Assembly: GCA_035276685.1 (NCBI GenBank)
Contig: DATELK010000199.1
Span: forward strand, 46,804 to 110,803
Reading direction: 5' to 3'
DNA length: 64,000 nt
DNA from: JACVRN01 sp035276685
GTDB taxonomy: Bacteria > Acidobacteriota > Blastocatellia > Pyrinomonadales > Pyrinomonadaceae
Under the pieces are notes generated by a model that ran no database searches, was not told the origin of the DNA, and saw only the letters and a list, made by a program, of their open reading frames with translations. Both the position numbers and the translations under genes were made by a program. Below, one piece after another: positions 31,053-39,139 of this stretch. Positions within the stretch are counted from its first letter, which is position 1. The number at the start of each line of letters is the position of its first letter.

Positions 31053-31577
31053 TTGGGTGCATCTACTTTGAAGGTTCTGGAGACAGATAGATTAATACTT
31101 CGACGCCTCTCAGCAGAAGACGCAGGCTTCATCCTTCGGCTTTTGAACGAGCCTTCGTGGCTAAGGTTCATAGGGAATAAAGGCGTCCGAACCCTTGAAG
31201 ACGCGCGCAACTATATTCTGAAAGGCCCCGTTGAAATGTACGACCGGCTTGGCTTCGGCTTATACCTTGTCGAACTGAAGGAAGCGGGTCTCCCGATTGG
31301 GATTTGCGGGCTCATAAAGAGAGATTCCTTAAAGGATGTGGATATAGGGTTCGCGTTTCTCCCGGAGTTCTGGGGGCAGGGTTATGCGTATGAATCGGCC
31401 GCAGCTGTCATTGAGTACGGCAGAAACGCGCTTGGCCTTGAGCGTATAGTCGCAATTACGTCTGTTGATAACGACAGCTCAATTAAGCTTCTTGAAAAGT
31501 TAGGCCTGCGTTTCGAGGGACTGGTTAAATTGTCTGATGATGCAGAAGAGGTCAACCTGTTCGGCACGAAGGTCTAA
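31053..31577 (+). CDS. GNAT family N-acetyltransferase (second, TTG start)
   Basis: The domain begins LKVLETDRLILRRLSAEDAGF and includes DVDIGFAFLPEFWGQGYAYESA (acetyl-CoA loop) and NDSSIKLLEKLGLRFEG. No ATG is available at the 5' end; the best start is TTG 31053, inside GTTGGGTG, which itself fits the integron core consensus GTTRRRY. The 5' end may therefore have been set by recombination. The stop TAA (31575-31577) lies in GTCTAACAACTTATTCGACC, an R''-L'' attC flank on the plus strand. This makes it a plausible reversed cassette gene. Confidence 0.8.
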   Translation: MGASTLKVLETDRLILRRLSAEDAGFILRLLNEPSWLRFIGNKGVRTLEDARNYILKGPVEMYDRLGFGLYLVELKEAGLPIGICGLIKRDSLKDVDIGFAFLPEFWGQGYAYESAAAVIEYGRNALGLERIVAITSVDNDSSIKLLEKLGLRFEGLVKLSDDAEEVNLFGTKV

Positions 31578-31590
31578 CAACTTATTCGAC
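31572..31590 (+). repeat. attC-like half site in plus orientation
   Basis: GTCTAACAACTTATTCGAC is nearly the aadA-type R''-L'' flank and contains the TAA of the GNAT gene. No L'-R' flank follows; 17 nt later the next gene starts. It is the only plus-oriented copy found. Confidence 0.6.
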
Positions 31591-31607
31591 CCTTTGGAGA
31601 ATCTGTA

Positions 31608-32198
31608 ATGGGCAACTTTTATACGAACGTCACTCTTCTTGGCCCTGACCAGGACTCAATCGCGGAGTACGTGGCAGAGCAGAACAGGAACGCTTACGTC
31701 TCGCCAACCGTAAATAACTTTACGGTCGTTTACGATGAGCAGTGTGAATCTCAGGACACGGACATCCTGGAAGAGCTGGCCTCGGAGCTGTCCAAGCGGT
31801 TTAGCTGTCCTGCGCTGGCCGTCTTAAATCACGATGACGACATTCTCTGGTATAAGCTGTTTGAAGCGGGGCAGCTCACGGACGAGTATGATTCCTGCCC
31901 CGATTACTTTGAGGCCGAGGCCGAGTTGTCCATGCCGAAAGGCGGCGATGCGGGGAAGCTATGCAGCGTATTCAAGTCAGAGCAGAATGTTACGGAAGTC
32001 GAGAGAATCCTCCGCGCGCCCAATCCTGATGCGTACACGTTCGCCTATGAGCGGCACGAAGATTTAGCCAGGGCGCTCGGGATACCGACATTTTCAGTTG
32101 GCTGCGGATACAACTACATTCTTCAGGATGAGCTGCCGGAAGGGCTGGAATTTGAGAGCTTAAAGCAGACCGGCGAGCCGGGAACAAATATTGACTAA
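31608..32198 (+). CDS. Hypothetical soluble protein (196 aa)
   Basis: The acidic, soluble protein has motif-like runs: GNFYTNVTLLGPDQDSI, PALAVLNHDDDILWYKL, and FAYERHEDLARALGIPTFSVG with GCGYNYI. They look like family signatures of an uncharacterised protein often of this size, but I cannot name it. Start ATG 31608 follows GGAG at 8 nt. It stands directly after the half attC flank and 45 bp before the ankyrin gene, on the same strand. Confidence 0.65.
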   Translation: MGNFYTNVTLLGPDQDSIAEYVAEQNRNAYVSPTVNNFTVVYDEQCESQDTDILEELASELSKRFSCPALAVLNHDDDILWYKLFEAGQLTDEYDSCPDYFEAEAELSMPKGGDAGKLCSVFKSEQNVTEVERILRAPNPDAYTFAYERHEDLARALGIPTFSVGCGYNYILQDELPEGLEFESLKQTGEPGTNID

Positions 32199-32243
32199 TG
32201 TTAGTCTAATCGAGTAAATATCTTTCCGGGACGGTGGCAACTT

Positions 32244-32759
32244 ATGACGCGCAATAGAATTTTAGCTTTCCACACGACTTTTCTCTTCTCCATCGCCCTC
32301 GTTAGCGTCCTGCATTTTACCGCCCACTCAATTCGTCAAAAGCTTGAGCCTCAGTTGTCGCGCATGCTTGACCTGGCGGCCGGGCGCGGCGAGATTCGTC
32401 AAATGCAGCTTTTAATCTTCCTGGGCGCAGACGTAAACAGCAAAGTTTATCCTCAATTCATTTGCGGCAATGCTTCAAAAGAAGATATTGCCACGGATTA
32501 CCACTTTGCTCTCCAATCTGCCGCCGGCGAGGGGCAGAATGAGGCGGTCGAGCTGCTGCTTAATGTCGGCGCGGACGTAAATGCAGCCGACGGATTCGGG
32601 CGCACTGCTTTTTGGTATGCCGCTCTCGGAGGCCATACCGATACTGTGCGGCTTCTAACTTCCAGGGGAGCGCATGTTAATCCTTCGAAGGTAGATTTCG
32701 AATTAGCTACACCACCGCTTGACGTATATGGAAATGAGCAGGAGAGGTCTCTTAAATGA
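32244..32759 (+). CDS. Ankyrin-repeat protein with N-terminal membrane anchor
   Basis: An N-terminal hydrophobic helix (residues 10-26) is followed by three to four ankyrin-type repeats: GEIRQMQLLIFLGADVNSK, GQNEAVELLLNVGADVNAAD and GHTDTVRLLTSRGAHVN. Ankyrin repeats bind proteins; the partner is unknown. It overlaps the next gene by ATGA (32756-32759), so the pair is probably co-translated. ATG 32244 lacks an obvious Shine-Dalgarno sequence. Confidence 0.85.
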   Translation: MTRNRILAFHTTFLFSIALVSVLHFTAHSIRQKLEPQLSRMLDLAAGRGEIRQMQLLIFLGADVNSKVYPQFICGNASKEDIATDYHFALQSAAGEGQNEAVELLLNVGADVNAADGFGRTAFWYAALGGHTDTVRLLTSRGAHVNPSKVDFELATPPLDVYGNEQERSLK

Positions 32760-33166
32760 AGCGCTCATTTTTACTCGCTCTCTTTCTCATGCTCTTCTTT
32801 TACGGCAGCGCTGCGGCGCAACAGGGTTTCCTGGTGGCTCAGGACGACAGGGACGACCCGTGCAGCCGTTTCAAGATGCGCGTTCTGGTGCCCACGGGGC
32901 TTGACACTTTCAAGCCGTCACCGGAGAGGCCTGCGGACGGCGTTGACTACAAGATAAGAATGTGGAATCCCTGCCGTCGGAACGAGCCGCAGCTTGCACT
33001 AATGACGCCTACACGCACAATACCCGACGCGAGGGCAAGCATCTTCTCACCAAAGTCCTACGGGGTGCGGTTCCCATTCCTTGAGAATGGACAGCAGAAG
33101 AAATCCACCGGCTTCTTTCAGTTTAAGCCGTCACAGTCCTGGAAGCTGGAACAACGACAGAAATAA
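32756..33166 (+). CDS. Hypothetical secreted protein (136 aa)
   Basis: It has a clear signal peptide (LLALFLMLFFYGSAAAQQG). The mature part has two Cys residues (DPCSRF, WNPCRR) that could form a disulfide and ends in a charged tail. No family was recognised. Its start overlaps the ankyrin gene stop, pointing to a joint function of a membrane ankyrin protein and a small exported partner. Confidence 0.65.
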   Translation: MKRSFLLALFLMLFFYGSAAAQQGFLVAQDDRDDPCSRFKMRVLVPTGLDTFKPSPERPADGVDYKIRMWNPCRRNEPQLALMTPTRTIPDARASIFSPKSYGVRFPFLENGQQKKSTGFFQFKPSQSWKLEQRQK

Positions 33167-33236
33167 GCCGTAAGAAACAGTCTGTTTCAGAGAGCTTCGC
33201 TTTCCCTTCTTCTGCTTCCCGAAAGGAGTAGAAACT

Positions 33237-34913
33237 GTGAAACGCACGCTGCTGGTCATAACATTTTTAACCGCCAATCTTTTCGCGCCCTTTGTGTGCC
33301 GTCTTCCTTCTGCCGTAGCGCTGGCGGCACCCCAGCATGACCACGACCCTGCGGAGATGCTTGGGCGGGTCAACTTCCCTGTCTCCTGCACCCCTCAAGC
33401 ACGTAAGCAATTTAATCACGCGGTCGCATGGCTGCACTCTTTTGAGTATGAAGAGGCGGAAAAGGTTTTCACCGAAGTCGCAACGACTGACCCGCGCTGC
33501 GGCATGGCTTACTGGGGCATCGGTATGAGCAGCTATCATCCCCTCTGGGCACCGCCCACGGCTGCGGAGTTGAAGAAGGGACGGAGCGCCATAGAGAGGG
33601 CTAAAGAGGTCGGCGCAGGCACCGAACGCGAGCGAGACTACATAGCGGCGCTGGAACTGTTCTATAAAGACTCTGATAAGCTTGACCACAGGACACGCGT
33701 CTTCGCTTACAGCGAGGCCATGGAGAGGCTTTATCGTCGCCGCCCGTCAGACCTTGAAGCTGGCGTCTTCTATGCGCTGTCGCTCATCGCTACGGGGACT
33801 ATGAAGAGCGACAAGAGCTATGCTGATGAAAAGAAGGCTGCCCGGATTTTAAATCGCGTGTTAGCGCGCGAGCCGCGTCATCCGGGCGTCGCGCATTATC
33901 TGATTCACGCTTACGACTACCCGGCGCTGGCTAAGCTCGCGCTCCCCGCCGCGCGCAGCTACGCGCGCATCGCTCCCGCATCTGCACACGCGCAACACAT
34001 GCCTTCGCACATCTTCACGCGGCTAGGCCTGTGGCGGGAGGCTATACGCTCAAACATGGGCGCAGAGGCTTCGGCCAAGGCTTTCGCGGTCAGGAACCGT
34101 TTGTCCGGCGCGTGGGACGAGCAGTTTCACGCGATGGACTACCTGGCCTATGCCTACTTGCAGGTGGCAGAGGACAAGCAGGCGCTGGCCGTGCTTGATG
34201 AGCTGAACAAGATTCGGAAAGCCGAGCCGGAGACTTTTAAGGTGGCTTATTCCTTCACGGCCATTCCCGCGCGCTATGCTCTTGAAAGACGAAAGTGGGA
34301 TGAGGCGGCGCGTCTGGCATTGCCCGCGGGCGCTCTGGGAGCGTTCCCCTGGCAGAGCTTCCGCTGGGCAGAAGCCCACATTCATTTTGCTCGCGCGGTC
34401 GGCGCGGCGCGCAAAGGCGACACGGCGGCGGCAAACGAGGAGGTGGAAAAATTAGCCGCCATAGGTCAGGCGCTAGGCCAGGTCAAAGACGGTTACGACT
34501 GGGCCAAGCAGGTAGAGATAGAGCGTCTCGTGGCATCTGCATGGCTGGCTTACGCGGAAGGCAAGCAGGAAGAGGCGCTCGGGCTGATGCGCTCGGCGGC
34601 TGACATGGACGACGCGACTGAAAAGCATCCTGTGACGCCCGGCTCGATTCTTCCGGCGCGCGAACAGCTAGGCGAGCTGCTGCTTGAGCTTAAGCAACCG
34701 TCAATCGCCTTGCAGGAGTTCGAGACCTCGCTCAAGAGCGCGCCCAACCGCTTCAACGGGCTTTACGGCGCGGCGCGTGCGGCCCGGCTCGGCGCAGATA
34801 AGAAGAGGGCAAGGCTTTACTACACGAGGCTCCTTGCACTATGCCGCCAGTCCGTTAGTGCGAGACCTGAGCTGGCGGAGGCTAAAGCCTTTCTGACGGG
34901 CACCAATCGCTAG
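33237..34913 (+). CDS. Secreted TPR protein (558 aa)
   Basis: A GTG start follows GAAAGGAG by 8 nt. It has a signal peptide, a short His/Asp-rich segment (QHDHDPAEM), then helical repeats with TPR features: FNHAVAWLHSFEYEEAEKVFTEV, CGMAYWGIGMS, and ALQEFETSLKSAPNRFNGLYGAARAA. The SAHAQHMPSHIFTRLGLWREA segment is common in a family of secreted bacterial TPR proteins. Likely a periplasmic protein-binding scaffold; no enzyme motif. It is followed by the TIR-flanked element at 34933. Confidence 0.85.
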   Translation: MKRTLLVITFLTANLFAPFVCRLPSAVALAAPQHDHDPAEMLGRVNFPVSCTPQARKQFNHAVAWLHSFEYEEAEKVFTEVATTDPRCGMAYWGIGMSSYHPLWAPPTAAELKKGRSAIERAKEVGAGTERERDYIAALELFYKDSDKLDHRTRVFAYSEAMERLYRRRPSDLEAGVFYALSLIATGTMKSDKSYADEKKAARILNRVLAREPRHPGVAHYLIHAYDYPALAKLALPAARSYARIAPASAHAQHMPSHIFTRLGLWREAIRSNMGAEASAKAFAVRNRLSGAWDEQFHAMDYLAYAYLQVAEDKQALAVLDELNKIRKAEPETFKVAYSFTAIPARYALERRKWDEAARLALPAGALGAFPWQSFRWAEAHIHFARAVGAARKGDTAAANEEVEKLAAIGQALGQVKDGYDWAKQVEIERLVASAWLAYAEGKQEEALGLMRSAADMDDATEKHPVTPGSILPAREQLGELLLELKQPSIALQEFETSLKSAPNRFNGLYGAARAARLGADKKRARLYYTRLLALCRQSVSARPELAEAKAFLTGTNR

Positions 34914-34932
34914 AAGTAACCAGCAGAATTTC

Positions 34933-35089
34933 GGTAGTGGTTCAGTTTGAAAATGCAGGTCAGTACCGCCTGCGGTAGCAGGCGGGTATTAACTCCGGGC
35001 TGGAGTCACGATGAATGTTAGACCCGCCCGCTACCGCAGGCGGTACTGTCCTGTTTGTCGTCTCTGCGTTTTGAAACTGAACCACTACC
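34933..35089. mobile_element. MITE-like element with perfect 16-bp terminal inverted repeats and 8-bp target duplication
   Basis: The ends are GGTAGTGGTTCAGTTT (34933-34948) and its exact reverse complement (35074-35089). The bases AGAATTTC directly flank both sides (34925-34932 and 35090-35097), a clear target-site duplication. Inside, a second inverted pair (about 34955-34987 and 35019-35053) carries the palindromic core TACCGCCTGCGGTA. There is no ORF, so it would need a transposase in trans. The inner core also appears at 63945. Confidence 0.9.
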
Positions 35090-35118
35090 AGAATTTCTCA
35101 GACCTTGACTGAGGTATT

Positions 35119-37869
35119 ATGAAAAAGCTACGGCGTAATTTTCGGTTATTGCTGGCTCTCACGTTAATCTGCGCGGGCCTGTCCTTTGCATTGAGTCGCA
35201 CGTCCGGCCAATCTAAAGAGAAGCAGCAGGCGGAGCTATTCAAGGGCAGGAAGGTGGCTCGCGGGCAGGTGCTCGTAAAGTTCAACAAGTCCGCGACGAC
35301 GCGCGGCATCGCTCAGGCCAAGCAGGATGCCGACGCAGACCTTGATAAAAATATCGGCGGGACTGGCTTTCGCCTAATACGCTCGCGCAGCAAAGACACG
35401 GCGACGCTGATTCAGGAGCTTTCAATCCGTGACGATGTTCTTCGCGTAGAGCCTAATTACGTCATCAGCGTCGGGGCGGTGCCCAACGACCCGAAGTTCT
35501 CTGAGCTTTGGGGCCTGCAAAATACGGGTCAGGTCGTGGGCGGCGTGGCCGGTGTTTACGGCGCGGACGTAGAGGCCGCGTCCGCTTGGGACATATCGAC
35601 GGGCGGGCGCTCCAACGTCGTGGCCGTCGTGGATAGCGGCGTAGATTACACTCACCCGGATTTGGCCGCCAACATGTGGTCTGCCCCTGCCGCGTTCAAC
35701 GTCACCATAGGCGGGCAGACTATTAGCTGCGCGGCGGGGACTCGCGGCTTCGACGCCATCAACAGAACCTGCAATCCCATGGACGATAACGGCCACGGGA
35801 CACACGTCGCCGGGACAATAGGCGCGGTCGGCAATAATGGCGTAGGGGTTGTGGGAGTAAATCAAGCGGCGAGCGTCATGGCTCTGAAGGTGCTGGACGC
35901 GGACGGCAACGGCACCATAGCCGACGCCGTGGACGCTCTGGAGTTTGCCATTCAAGTCAAACAGAGCCTCGGGGTCGGCGCTAACCTGCGCGTGCTCTCT
36001 GCCAGTTGGGGCTGGGCCGGTGAGGCGTCGCAGGCGCTGCTGGATCAGATTAACCGGGCGGGCGCGGCGGACATGCTCTTCGTTGCTGCCGCCGGAAACG
36101 GCGGGCTGGACAGACTCAGCGATGATAACGACGCGACGCCTTATTACCCGGCCACCTATGACGCCGTGAACGTACTGTCTGTGGCGGCGACGGATAACAG
36201 AGACGCGCTCGCTTCGTTCTCCAACTACGGCGCGCAGAGCGTAGACCTGGGAGCGCCGGGCGTGAATGTGGTGTCTACGTATCCCGCCAACAGGTATGCT
36301 TCATTGAGCGGAACGTCCATGGCGACTCCGCACGTTTCGGGCGCGGCGGCCCTTGTGCTCTCTCGCTGCAATCTGAACACTGCGAATCTGAAGGCGGCAC
36401 TGCTGGGCAATGTTACGCCCGTGGCGGCGCTCCTTAACGTGACTTTGACGGGAGGACGCCTGAACGTCAACAGAGCGATTCGCTCGTGTGCGCCAGCCGT
36501 AAACCTTGCGCCGAGCGTTAGGCTGACAGCGCCCGCGAGCGGCGCTACGTTTACGGCCCCGGCCACCATAGCTCTCAGCGCGGACGCCTCGGACACAGAC
36601 GGCTCAATCAGCAAAGTACAGTTCTACGCGGGCACACAGTTGATAGGCACGGCTACCACGAGCCCTTACAGCGTTAATTGGAGCAGCGTGCCTGCCGGAG
36701 ATTACTCTCTGACCTCTGTCGCCACGGACAATCTGGGCGCGACCGCTACGTCAGCCGCCGTCAACATTAAAGTCAACGCTTCGACCGCCGCCCCATTCCT
36801 TGAGCAGGGAGGGCAGGTCGTAATCGAAGCCGAGAATTATCATCAGGTCGTCAACCGCAACAGTAAATCATGGACGCTCACGACAGACCGAGCAGGCTAC
36901 GTGGGCAGCGGCGCTATGTTCTCCGGGCCCGATACAAATGTTCAGCTGAGCACAGGCTATACCAACACCAGCCCCGAGCTGCGCTATCAGGTAGAGTTCG
37001 CCGCAGCCGGTACTTATTACGTATGGCTGCGCGCGTGGGCCAATGACACGAGCGACAACTCTGTGCATGTGGGTCTGGACGGGCAGGCCGTTACTACGGC
37101 CGACCACATCTCTGTCGGTAGTTACGGAGCGTGGACGTGGGTGCGTAGCACTATGGATGGGCCGGTTGCTACTATCAATGTGAATAGCGCCGGGCTGCAT
37201 ACCATTAACGTCTGGATGCGCGAGGACGGGCTAAGAGTAGACAGACTGCTGCTGACGACAAACAGTCTAACCGTCCCTACAGGTAACGGCCCGGCGGAGA
37301 GCTCACGCTCTACGGGCGGGCCTCCTCCGCCGCCGCTTCCACCTCCTGCCGCTTACATAGAGCAGTCAGGCATGGTGGTGATGGAGGCCGAGCGCGCGGA
37401 CTCGGTCGTCAGTCGCGGCGGTAAATCATGGACGCTCGTCACGGACAAGTCGGGCTACGCGGGCACAGGCTCTATGTTTAATAGTCCGAACACGGGCACG
37501 CAGATTGATACCGGTTACACGACTACGAGCCCGGAGATGCAGTACCGCGTGCAGTTCACTACCACTGGCACTTACTACGTGTGGCTGCGCGCGTGGGCCA
37601 TAGACACGAACGACAATTCAGTAAATGCCGGATTGAACGGGCAGGCAAGCTCTACGGCCGACCGCATGACGCTTGGGACATACGGCTCCTGGGCCTGGAC
37701 TCGCACTACTATGGACGGGCCTGTGGCGACTATTACGGTGACGAGCGCAGGCGTGCATACATTCAACATCTGGATGCGCGAAGACGGCATACGCATAGAC
37801 CGCATACTGCTGACCACGAGCAGCAGCTTCGTGCCTGCGGGCTCGGGGCCTGCTGAAAGCCCGCGTTAA
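35119..37869 (+). CDS. Secreted S8 subtilisin-like serine protease with two duplicated C-terminal modules
   Basis: Order: signal peptide (LLLALTLICAGLSFALS); an inhibitor-like propeptide (RGQVLVKFNKSATTRG to RVEPNYVIS); the S8 catalytic domain with D in VAVVDSGVDYTHPDL, H in GHGTHVAGT, oxyanion N in AAAGNGG and S in GTSMATPHVSGAA. Next is an Ig-like domain (LTAPASGATFTAPATI). Two ~150-residue carbohydrate-binding-like modules follow, each with a VV(I/M)EAE, TYYVWLRAWA and HT(I/F)N(V/I)WMRED pattern, separated by a Pro-rich linker (PPPPPLPPP). It is exported and probably binds polysaccharide or surface glycans through the modules; the ligand is inferred. Confidence 0.92.
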   Translation: MKKLRRNFRLLLALTLICAGLSFALSRTSGQSKEKQQAELFKGRKVARGQVLVKFNKSATTRGIAQAKQDADADLDKNIGGTGFRLIRSRSKDTATLIQELSIRDDVLRVEPNYVISVGAVPNDPKFSELWGLQNTGQVVGGVAGVYGADVEAASAWDISTGGRSNVVAVVDSGVDYTHPDLAANMWSAPAAFNVTIGGQTISCAAGTRGFDAINRTCNPMDDNGHGTHVAGTIGAVGNNGVGVVGVNQAASVMALKVLDADGNGTIADAVDALEFAIQVKQSLGVGANLRVLSASWGWAGEASQALLDQINRAGAADMLFVAAAGNGGLDRLSDDNDATPYYPATYDAVNVLSVAATDNRDALASFSNYGAQSVDLGAPGVNVVSTYPANRYASLSGTSMATPHVSGAAALVLSRCNLNTANLKAALLGNVTPVAALLNVTLTGGRLNVNRAIRSCAPAVNLAPSVRLTAPASGATFTAPATIALSADASDTDGSISKVQFYAGTQLIGTATTSPYSVNWSSVPAGDYSLTSVATDNLGATATSAAVNIKVNASTAAPFLEQGGQVVIEAENYHQVVNRNSKSWTLTTDRAGYVGSGAMFSGPDTNVQLSTGYTNTSPELRYQVEFAAAGTYYVWLRAWANDTSDNSVHVGLDGQAVTTADHISVGSYGAWTWVRSTMDGPVATINVNSAGLHTINVWMREDGLRVDRLLLTTNSLTVPTGNGPAESSRSTGGPPPPPLPPPAAYIEQSGMVVMEAERADSVVSRGGKSWTLVTDKSGYAGTGSMFNSPNTGTQIDTGYTTTSPEMQYRVQFTTTGTYYVWLRAWAIDTNDNSVNAGLNGQASSTADRMTLGTYGSWAWTRTTMDGPVATITVTSAGVHTFNIWMREDGIRIDRILLTTSSSFVPAGSGPAESPR

Positions 37870-37895
37870 CTGGACGTGACGCGAGAGCCGGTATT

Positions 37896-38375
37896 TCAGG
37901 AGGTCTTCTGATTCCCGGAGTCAGGCTTAACCAGGGATTGTGCCCAGCCTGTATTTTCCTTCGAGGTCAGGGCTTCAATCCGTTGAACAAATACCGAGAA
38001 CACATTCCCTTCACTGTAAGGCTCTGTCCTGGTGAGATAGAGAAACCGCTCCTTCTTCAGAGACTCGCAGGTCGCCCTGTAATCAATCCACCGCTCCTGA
38101 AACTGATACAACGCGAGTATCCCGGCCACGATTGTAATGATAACTCCCGTGGCCCCTATGACGTATTTCATGTTCAGAGAGTCAGGCAGGGCCGTGAGAA
38201 ACGGAATCATCGCGGCTGACACAATCTCAATCACGCGCAGCCGCTTAAACCACCTTTGATTCCAGCCGCTCTTTTGGTCGTACCAGGAGATTTGGTCCTC
38301 CACGCGCTCAGCCAGATATTCGTTCGGACTGAGTGAGTCCATAGTGTTTGCATTTGCTAACGCCGCATCTGACAT
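37896..38375 (-). CDS. DUF4231/SLATT-family two-helix membrane protein
   Basis: The 159-aa protein has a soluble N-terminus (EYLAERVEDQISWYDQKSGWNQRWFKRLR). Two membrane helices follow in tandem (VIEIVSAAMIPFLTALP and YVIGATGVIITIVAGILALY), then FQERWIDYRATCESLKKERFLYL. This is the SLATT/DUF4231 pattern. Such proteins are predicted pore or effector subunits in some nucleotide-signalling conflict systems; no partner enzyme lies beside it. It converges on the subtilase gene and has a short attC-like site 29 nt before its start on the plus-strand map. Confidence 0.85.
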   Translation of the reverse strand: MSDAALANANTMDSLSPNEYLAERVEDQISWYDQKSGWNQRWFKRLRVIEIVSAAMIPFLTALPDSLNMKYVIGATGVIITIVAGILALYQFQERWIDYRATCESLKKERFLYLTRTEPYSEGNVFSVFVQRIEALTSKENTGWAQSLVKPDSGNQKTS

Positions 38376-38404
38376 GTCTGATGTACCTCTGTGGAATGTG
38401 TAGG

Positions 38405-38432
38405 GACTGACAGGTTGAATGAGTTGTCAGGC
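38405..38432 (-). repeat. Minimal attC-like site (28 bp)
   Basis: Minus reading is GCCTGACAACTCATTCAACC followed by TGTCAGTC. It contains the R''-L'' flank and an outer palindrome, CTGACA/TGTCAG. The usual interior is absent, so it looks like a deletion product of a longer site. The nearest gene beyond it (38596) runs in the opposite direction. Confidence 0.6.
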
Positions 38433-38595
38433 TCTATCCAATAATGCGACAACTGTCGGATTTATAATGCGCTCGAAACTCATTTTTTCATTTCCGGCGT
38501 GATTTGCCTACTACTTTTTTAGGCATCTGATTTGCAGCGCATCATCCGGAAGTTCTATGAGGGGTAAAACCCGGTTCACGTTAATTGGAGGATAG

Positions 38596-39084
38596 ATGCG
38601 CAGAAACGTTGCCATATTGAATATTTTGTTAGCCGTAGTCCTAACTTACGCGCCCGTCGCGGCGGCCCGGCAATCAACTTTATCCGGAGAATGGGGCGCT
38701 GTGAAGGGTGTGCCTCAGGGCGCGGAGCTTATCATCAAATTGAAAAGCGGAGAGACCTTGCGCGGCAGGCTGACGAGCGTTACTGATACGGCCCTGAGCA
38801 TAACTGACAAGAAGAACAGGGCGGACACAGTAGACAGGACTGACGTATCCGAGGTCTATCACGTGAGACGAAAATCAGAGAAAGCCAAGTATGCTCTGAT
38901 AGGCGCGGGCGTAGGCGCAGGCGTCGGCGGAGGGATAGGCGCGTCAAAGAATTCATCTGAGAGTGACGATAGTGAAATCTACACAGTGATGGGCGTATCG
39001 CTGGGGGCTGGTATAGGAGCGCTGGGAGGCTGGTTATTCGGTCAGGCGCGTCGCAAGCGAGTGCTTATTTATCAGGCGAGATAA
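38596..39084 (+). CDS. Hypothetical exported protein with glycine-zipper segment (162 aa)
   Basis: A signal peptide (ILLAVVLTYAPVAAARQ) is followed by an Sm-like/beta segment (ELIIKLKSGETLRGRLTSV). Two Gly-rich membrane-like helices follow (IGAGVGAGVGGGIGA and LGAGIGALGGWLFG), separated by an acidic loop. Glycine-zipper helices pack in membranes. A good Shine-Dalgarno (TTGGAGGATAG) precedes ATG 38596. It lies between two minimal attC-like sites but in the opposite orientation to them. Confidence 0.65.
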   Translation: MRRNVAILNILLAVVLTYAPVAAARQSTLSGEWGAVKGVPQGAELIIKLKSGETLRGRLTSVTDTALSITDKKNRADTVDRTDVSEVYHVRRKSEKAKYALIGAGVGAGVGGGIGASKNSSESDDSEIYTVMGVSLGAGIGALGGWLFGQARRKRVLIYQAR

Positions 39085-39086
39085 AA

Positions 39087-39121
39087 GCCTGCTCGCGCTT
39101 TGGTTGAATGAGTTGTTAGGC
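39087..39121 (-). repeat. Minimal attC-like site (35 bp)
   Basis: Minus reading starts GCCTAACAACTCATTCAACC and ends GCGAGCAGGCT. It lacks a long interior but keeps R''-L'' perfectly. It begins 18 nt after the stop of the SGNH-like gene (39140). Confidence 0.7.
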
Positions 39122-39139
39122 GCGGTCGTGGGGACGCTT

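Noticed and set aside
32196..32220. ATGTTAGTCTAATCGAG after the 31608 gene as an attC remnant
   Set aside because: The core match is partial and no second flank is present; chance is likely.
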